From Gammaproteobacteria bacterium (GTDB taxonomy: Bacteria > Pseudomonadota > Gammaproteobacteria > Chromatiales > Chromatiaceae): DNA of 64,000 bases. This document shows positions 60,112-64,000 of this stretch, piece by piece (position 1 is the stretch's first letter; every line of letters begins with the position of its first letter). The position numbers were made by a program, and so were the translations under genes. Location: the NCBI GenBank assembly GCA_020445255.1, contig JAGRGY010000014.1:1-64000 (forward strand). The letters run 5' to 3'. The notes below the pieces were generated by a model. The model did no database searches, was not told the origin of the DNA, and saw nothing but the letters and a program-made list of their open reading frames with translations.

Positions 60112-61431
60112 ATGGAACAAACGGCCACGTCGTTGACGACACCGATGGTGATCGCGGGCCTGATTCTGTTGATCGCCTATGTATTGATCTTCAGCGAGGT
60201 TATCCATCGCACGCTGGCCGGAATCATCGGTGCGGTATTGATGGTGCTCGCTGGGATGGTCTGGGGGTTCTACGGTCAGGACGAAGCGGTCACCGCGATA
60301 GATGCCAACACAATGTTTCTGCTGATCGGGATGATGATTTTGGTCACCCTGCTCAGACCGACGGGAGGATTCGAATACATAGCCATCCGCATGGCAAAGC
60401 TGTCCAGAGGCAGTCAAGTGCGCCTGCTGGTGTATATCTCCACCACCGTGACGGTCATCAGCCTGTTCCTGGACAACGTCACGACGGTGCTGGTGTTCGC
60501 GCCGCTGACGGTGGTCATCGCCCGGATGCTCGCCATCAACCCGGTGCCATTCCTGATGGCCGAGGCACTGTTGTCCGATACCGGCGGCGTGGCGACCCTC
60601 GTGGGCGATCCCCCGAACGTCATGATCGGCAGCGCCGCAAATATCGACTTCAACCGTTTCCTTTTTCACATGGGGCCAATCGTCCTGGTAGCCTGGGGCG
60701 CAACCCTGCTGCTGATGTTATTCCTGTATCGGCGGTATCTCGCCAGCCCCATCGAGGGGGTGCTCGACCTGGACGAGTCGAAGGTCCTGAAAGACGCGCG
60801 CAGCCTGTGGAACGTGCTGGCGTCGATCGGTGTGGTGATCCTGCTGTTCTTCATCCATCACCATTTCCATCTATTCCCCGGCTATGTCGCGTGGATCGGC
60901 GTAGCCCTGGCGCTGGCCCTGGTGCGCCCCGACCCCGACAAACTCCTGCGCGAGCTGGACTGGCCGGTGCTGATGTTTTTTGCCGGGCTGTTCGTCATCG
61001 TGGGCGGCGTCAAGTCCTCCGGTCTGCTCGACCTGCTGGGCGCCGAATTGGCCACGATTGCCCAGAACCCGGACAAACTGTTGTTTACCGCTCTAGTATT
61101 CATGTGGGTGGCGGCCTTTCTCAGCGCGGCCCTGGACAACATTCCTTTTACGGTGACGATGATTCCCGTCATCCAACACCTGGAGACCCTGGGTGTGGAT
61201 GTCATGCCGTTATGGTGGGCGCTGGCGCTGGGTGTCGGTTTGGGAGGCAACGGTACCCACATCGGCTCCACCGCCAACGTGATCTGTGTGGCCGAGGCTG
61301 AACGGACTGGCGTGCCCGAGTACCGGATCACACCACGGATGTGGCTTAAGATGGGCACGCCGGTGATGCTGACGACGCTGGTCATCTCGAGCGTGCTATT
61401 CGCCATTTTCTTTGATTTCTATCGGGGCTGA
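60112..61431 (+). CDS. ArsB/NhaD/SLC13-type inner-membrane permease
   Basis: The 439-residue protein has about eleven or twelve membrane helices and the ion-transporter superfamily signatures LFLDNVTTVLVFAPLTV, SDTGGVATLVGDPPNVMIG, LDNIPFTVTMIPVI and GGNGTHIGSTANV. These place it near the ArsB, NhaD and P-protein group. The ATG at 60112 is chosen because it directly precedes the first helix; the open frame before it overlaps the CBS gene. The ion is uncertain: arsenite, sodium/proton and dicarboxylate relatives share these motifs, and no arsR or arsC is nearby. Confidence 0.85.
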   Translation: MEQTATSLTTPMVIAGLILLIAYVLIFSEVIHRTLAGIIGAVLMVLAGMVWGFYGQDEAVTAIDANTMFLLIGMMILVTLLRPTGGFEYIAIRMAKLSRGSQVRLLVYISTTVTVISLFLDNVTTVLVFAPLTVVIARMLAINPVPFLMAEALLSDTGGVATLVGDPPNVMIGSAANIDFNRFLFHMGPIVLVAWGATLLLMLFLYRRYLASPIEGVLDLDESKVLKDARSLWNVLASIGVVILLFFIHHHFHLFPGYVAWIGVALALALVRPDPDKLLRELDWPVLMFFAGLFVIVGGVKSSGLLDLLGAELATIAQNPDKLLFTALVFMWVAAFLSAALDNIPFTVTMIPVIQHLETLGVDVMPLWWALALGVGLGGNGTHIGSTANVICVAEAERTGVPEYRITPRMWLKMGTPVMLTTLVISSVLFAIFFDFYRG

Positions 61432-61799
61432 GTTGGCCGCACTGGACCGTGGAAAAGACCAAAGCGACCACCAGTATCCTTTGCCGACTTTCTGCTGCGG
61501 CCGCCGAATCCCCTCTCCGGGAACAGTCGCATTGAAAGGCGGTGGATCCATTGCGGACGCGTTGCCACACCGGCTGCAGCGAGTCCCCCGCAATTGCGGT
61601 GTCTCACTCCCATCACGACGACAAACGCCGGAACACGCTGGCCGCATTTCCGTTGATGCTGCTTGGCATTGCCGTGGCCAGCGTCTATATCTACTGGCGT
61701 TATCTTTAGACCTGAGGGCGCTTTCCCGTCACGACACAGTGCGGGCAACGGCCTCACCAGCATCCGCAGCGTAACCCGGCCCTACCAGGAAAAGGCATC
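61432..61799. other. Gap before glycogen phosphorylase
   Basis: Apart from the small candidate membrane ORF annotated inside it, this 368-base gap shows no recognisable gene, terminator or strong promoter. Confidence 0.45.
61599..61709 (+). CDS. Possible small membrane protein, about 36 residues
   Basis: A GTG codon begins a frame encoding a His/Asp-rich start (SHSHHDDKRR) followed by a single hydrophobic helix of about 20 residues (AAFPLMLLGIAVASVYIYWRYL) and a stop. A charged head plus one helix is typical of real small membrane proteins. No clear SD sequence is seen, and the frame is open further upstream. It may be linked to the permease. Confidence 0.4.
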   Translation: MSHSHHDDKRRNTLAAFPLMLLGIAVASVYIYWRYL

Positions 61800-64000
61800 A
61801 TGGACAGTCACCCGAGCGACCTTCGCGAGCGGACGCGCACCGGTATGTCGATCGACGCCCTTAAACGGGCATTCGACGACAACCTGTTTTACCTGCAGGG
61901 CCGTTTCTATGACGTCGCGACCCTGAACGATCAGTACATCGCCGCTGCGTACACGGTTCGCGACCGCCTGCTGGAGCGGTGGATTCGCAGCGCCCAGACG
62001 TACAAGGAGAACCAGAGCCGGACGGTCTGCTATCTGTCGGCGGAGTTTCTGCTCGGACCCCACCTCGGAAACAACCTCGTCAACCTGGGCATCATGGAAA
62101 AGGCGCGCGAGGCGGCGGGCGACATGGGCCTCGATCTGGATGCGATCCTCGAAGCCGAGGAGGAACCCGGGCTCGGTAACGGCGGCCTGGGCCGCCTGGC
62201 CGCCTGTTACATGGACTCGTTGGCGACACTGCAGATTCCGGCCATCGGCTACGGCATTCGCTACGAGTTCGGCATCTTCAAGCAGCACATCGAGGACGGC
62301 TGGCAGGTCGAGATCACTGACGCCTGGCTGCGCAACGGCAACCCGTGGGAGCTGCCGCGGCCCAAGCTGCGTTTCCCGGTGCGTTTCGGCGGCCATACGG
62401 CCCACTCGCAGGACCCTTTCGGCAGATTGCGGGTGGAATGGATCCCTGACCTGGTCGTTCACGGCATGGCGTATGACACGCCGATTCTCGGCTATGGCGT
62501 GAACAACGTGAACCTGCTGCGCCTGTGGAAGGCCGAGGCCAGCGAGTCATTCGATTTTCGTGCATTCAATCGTGGTGACTATTACGGGGCGGTGAATGCC
62601 AAGGTCAACGCTGAGAACATCAGCAAGATCCTTTATCCGAACGACGAACCGATGGTTGGCAAGGAACTGCGCCTCAAGCAGCAGTATTTCTTCGTGACCT
62701 GCTCGCTGCAGGACATGCTGCGGCTGCACCTTCGTTACGAGAAGGATCTGAAGACATTCCACCAGAAATTCGCAGCCCAGCTCAACGATACGCACCCAGC
62801 GATAGCGATTCCCGAACTGATGCGCCTGCTCGTCGACGAGCACGGCATGGTTTGGGACGATGCATGGCGCATCACCCGCCTGACGTTTGCCTACACCAAT
62901 CATACCTTGCTGCCGGAGGCACTCGAGACGTGGCCGGTCTGGTTGTTCGAGAAACTGTTGCCGCGCCACCTCGAGATCATCTACGAGATCAACGCGCGGT
63001 TTCTCGACGATGTGCGCATGCGCTTTCTCGCGGATGAGGAGCGTATCGCCCGGATGTCAATCATCGACGAGAACGGATCGCGCTATGTCCGCATGGCGCA
63101 TCTGGCCTGTGTCGGAAGCCACGCGATAAATGGCGTCGCGGAACTGCACACCGAACTTCTGCGCACGACGGTGCTCAAGGATTTTCACGACCTGTGGCCC
63201 AATCGGTTCTGCAACAAGACGAACGGTGTCACGCCGCGCCGCTTCGTGTTATTGAGCAACCCGCGCCTGTCTGCCTTGCTGGACGAAGTGGCAGGGCACG
63301 ACTGGGTGACCGATATGGATCGCCTGCATGCCCTGGAGCCGCTCGCCGGTGATATCGCGTTCCAGGCACGATGGCGTCTCGTCAAGCAATCCGCCAAGGC
63401 CGACCTCGCACGCTGGCTCGAGAGCACCAGTGGCGTGCCGGTCGATCCGGCATCGCTGTTCAGCGTCCAGTCGAAGCGGATCCACGAATACAAGCGCCAG
63501 CACCTGAACATCCTCCACGTCATTGGCCTGTACCTGCGGATAAAGCGTGGCGAGACCGATGGTCTGGTTCCCCGGACCTTCCTATTCGGCGGCAAGGCCG
63601 CACCGGGGTACTTTTTTGCGAAGCTGATCATCAAGCTCATCAACAGCGTCAGCGCCGTTGTGCGCCAGGATGCCGCCGTTCGTGAACTCCTGAACGTCGT
63701 GTTCATTCCCGAGTTCAACGTCAAGACCGCACACCGGGTATATCCGGCCGCGGACCTGTCGGAGCAGATCTCGCTGGCCGGGAAAGAGGCTTCGGGGACC
63801 GGCAACATGAAATTCGCGATGAACGGGGCGCTGACCATCGGGACACTCGACGGCGCCAACGTGGAGATCCGCGATGCCGTCGGACATGACAACTTTTTCA
63901 AGTTCGGGTTGACGGTGGAGGAGGTTGCGGAGCTGCGGCAGGACGGTTACCGACCGTATGAACACTACGAATCCAACCACCAGGTAAAGGATGTGATCGA
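61800..64000 (+). CDS. glgP: Glycogen/alpha-glucan phosphorylase, 5' part of the gene
   Basis: The enzyme removes glucose from glycogen or maltodextrin as glucose 1-phosphate using PLP. The visible 733 codons carry YLSAEFLLG near residue 80, EPGLGNGGLGRLAACYMDS, QLNDTHPA, NKTNGVTPRR, SVQSKRIHEYKRQ and the PLP lysine K671 in GTGNMKFAMNGA. About 90-100 residues should remain beyond the window. The ATG follows AGGAAAAGG. The protein is complete to the window edge with no frameshift. Confidence 0.97.
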   Translation, partial: MDSHPSDLRERTRTGMSIDALKRAFDDNLFYLQGRFYDVATLNDQYIAAAYTVRDRLLERWIRSAQTYKENQSRTVCYLSAEFLLGPHLGNNLVNLGIMEKAREAAGDMGLDLDAILEAEEEPGLGNGGLGRLAACYMDSLATLQIPAIGYGIRYEFGIFKQHIEDGWQVEITDAWLRNGNPWELPRPKLRFPVRFGGHTAHSQDPFGRLRVEWIPDLVVHGMAYDTPILGYGVNNVNLLRLWKAEASESFDFRAFNRGDYYGAVNAKVNAENISKILYPNDEPMVGKELRLKQQYFFVTCSLQDMLRLHLRYEKDLKTFHQKFAAQLNDTHPAIAIPELMRLLVDEHGMVWDDAWRITRLTFAYTNHTLLPEALETWPVWLFEKLLPRHLEIIYEINARFLDDVRMRFLADEERIARMSIIDENGSRYVRMAHLACVGSHAINGVAELHTELLRTTVLKDFHDLWPNRFCNKTNGVTPRRFVLLSNPRLSALLDEVAGHDWVTDMDRLHALEPLAGDIAFQARWRLVKQSAKADLARWLESTSGVPVDPASLFSVQSKRIHEYKRQHLNILHVIGLYLRIKRGETDGLVPRTFLFGGKAAPGYFFAKLIIKLINSVSAVVRQDAAVRELLNVVFIPEFNVKTAHRVYPAADLSEQISLAGKEASGTGNMKFAMNGALTIGTLDGANVEIRDAVGHDNFFKFGLTVEEVAELRQDGYRPYEHYESNHQVKDVI

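Overview
The window is GC-rich bacterial DNA with short intergenic gaps. The order gyrA, serC, pheA, hisC, tyrA on one strand is the classic gammaproteobacterial arrangement. Combined with a PEP-CTERM-like sorting tail and a LEPR-XLL giant surface protein, it suggests an environmental gammaproteobacterium, possibly of the sulfur-oxidising or Chromatiales kind. That placement is inference from gene order and protein style; no rRNA or tRNA gene was found to confirm it.

Layout. 1-7834: the end of gyrA, then serC, a short-type 3-phosphoglycerate dehydrogenase, pheA, hisC and tyrA (serine, phenylalanine, tyrosine and histidine synthesis). The aroA gene expected next is absent. 7878-12225: a reverse-strand PAP2 phosphatase, then a forward run of a flippase-like membrane protein, a GT2 glycosyltransferase and an ArnT-like GT39 enzyme, probably for envelope lipid or glycan modification. 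12268-15824: a small DUF3303-like protein, a radical SAM enzyme with unusual cysteine spacing, an XdhC-family protein and a MobA/MocA-like nucleotidyltransferase. 16267-19066: a second GT39-like enzyme, then a reverse-strand iron-uptake pair (cupredoxin and FTR1 permease) behind a candidate Fur box.

20226-51062 is one uninterrupted gene of 10,278 codons, almost half the window. Its product begins with a charged leader ending in LEPRFLLSAD and shows no ordinary signal peptide. It then carries a long beta-rich region, an EF-hand loop, RTX calcium-binding arrays, FG-GAP and LamG domains, leucine-rich repeats, two glycine-rich modules, an SdrD_B-like and a PKD domain, four cadherin-like repeats, and a cohesin-dockerin-cohesin tail.

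Directly downstream on the same strand (51098-58963) are a small cohesin-like protein with a PEP-CTERM-like tail, a DUF3467 protein, a GAF-HlyD fusion, a PqqD-like/M50 protease/lipoyl fusion, a shortened SecA paralogue and a periplasmic adaptor. The last three overlap or nearly touch. The most interesting reading of the window is that these genes form a dedicated SecA-driven export, processing and anchoring system for the giant adhesin, which has no type I ABC exporter nearby. This is inference from context and domain content.

59586-64000: a CBS-domain protein behind a coupled mini-ORF, an ArsB/NhaD-type permease, a possible 36-residue membrane protein and the start of a glycogen phosphorylase that runs off the window.
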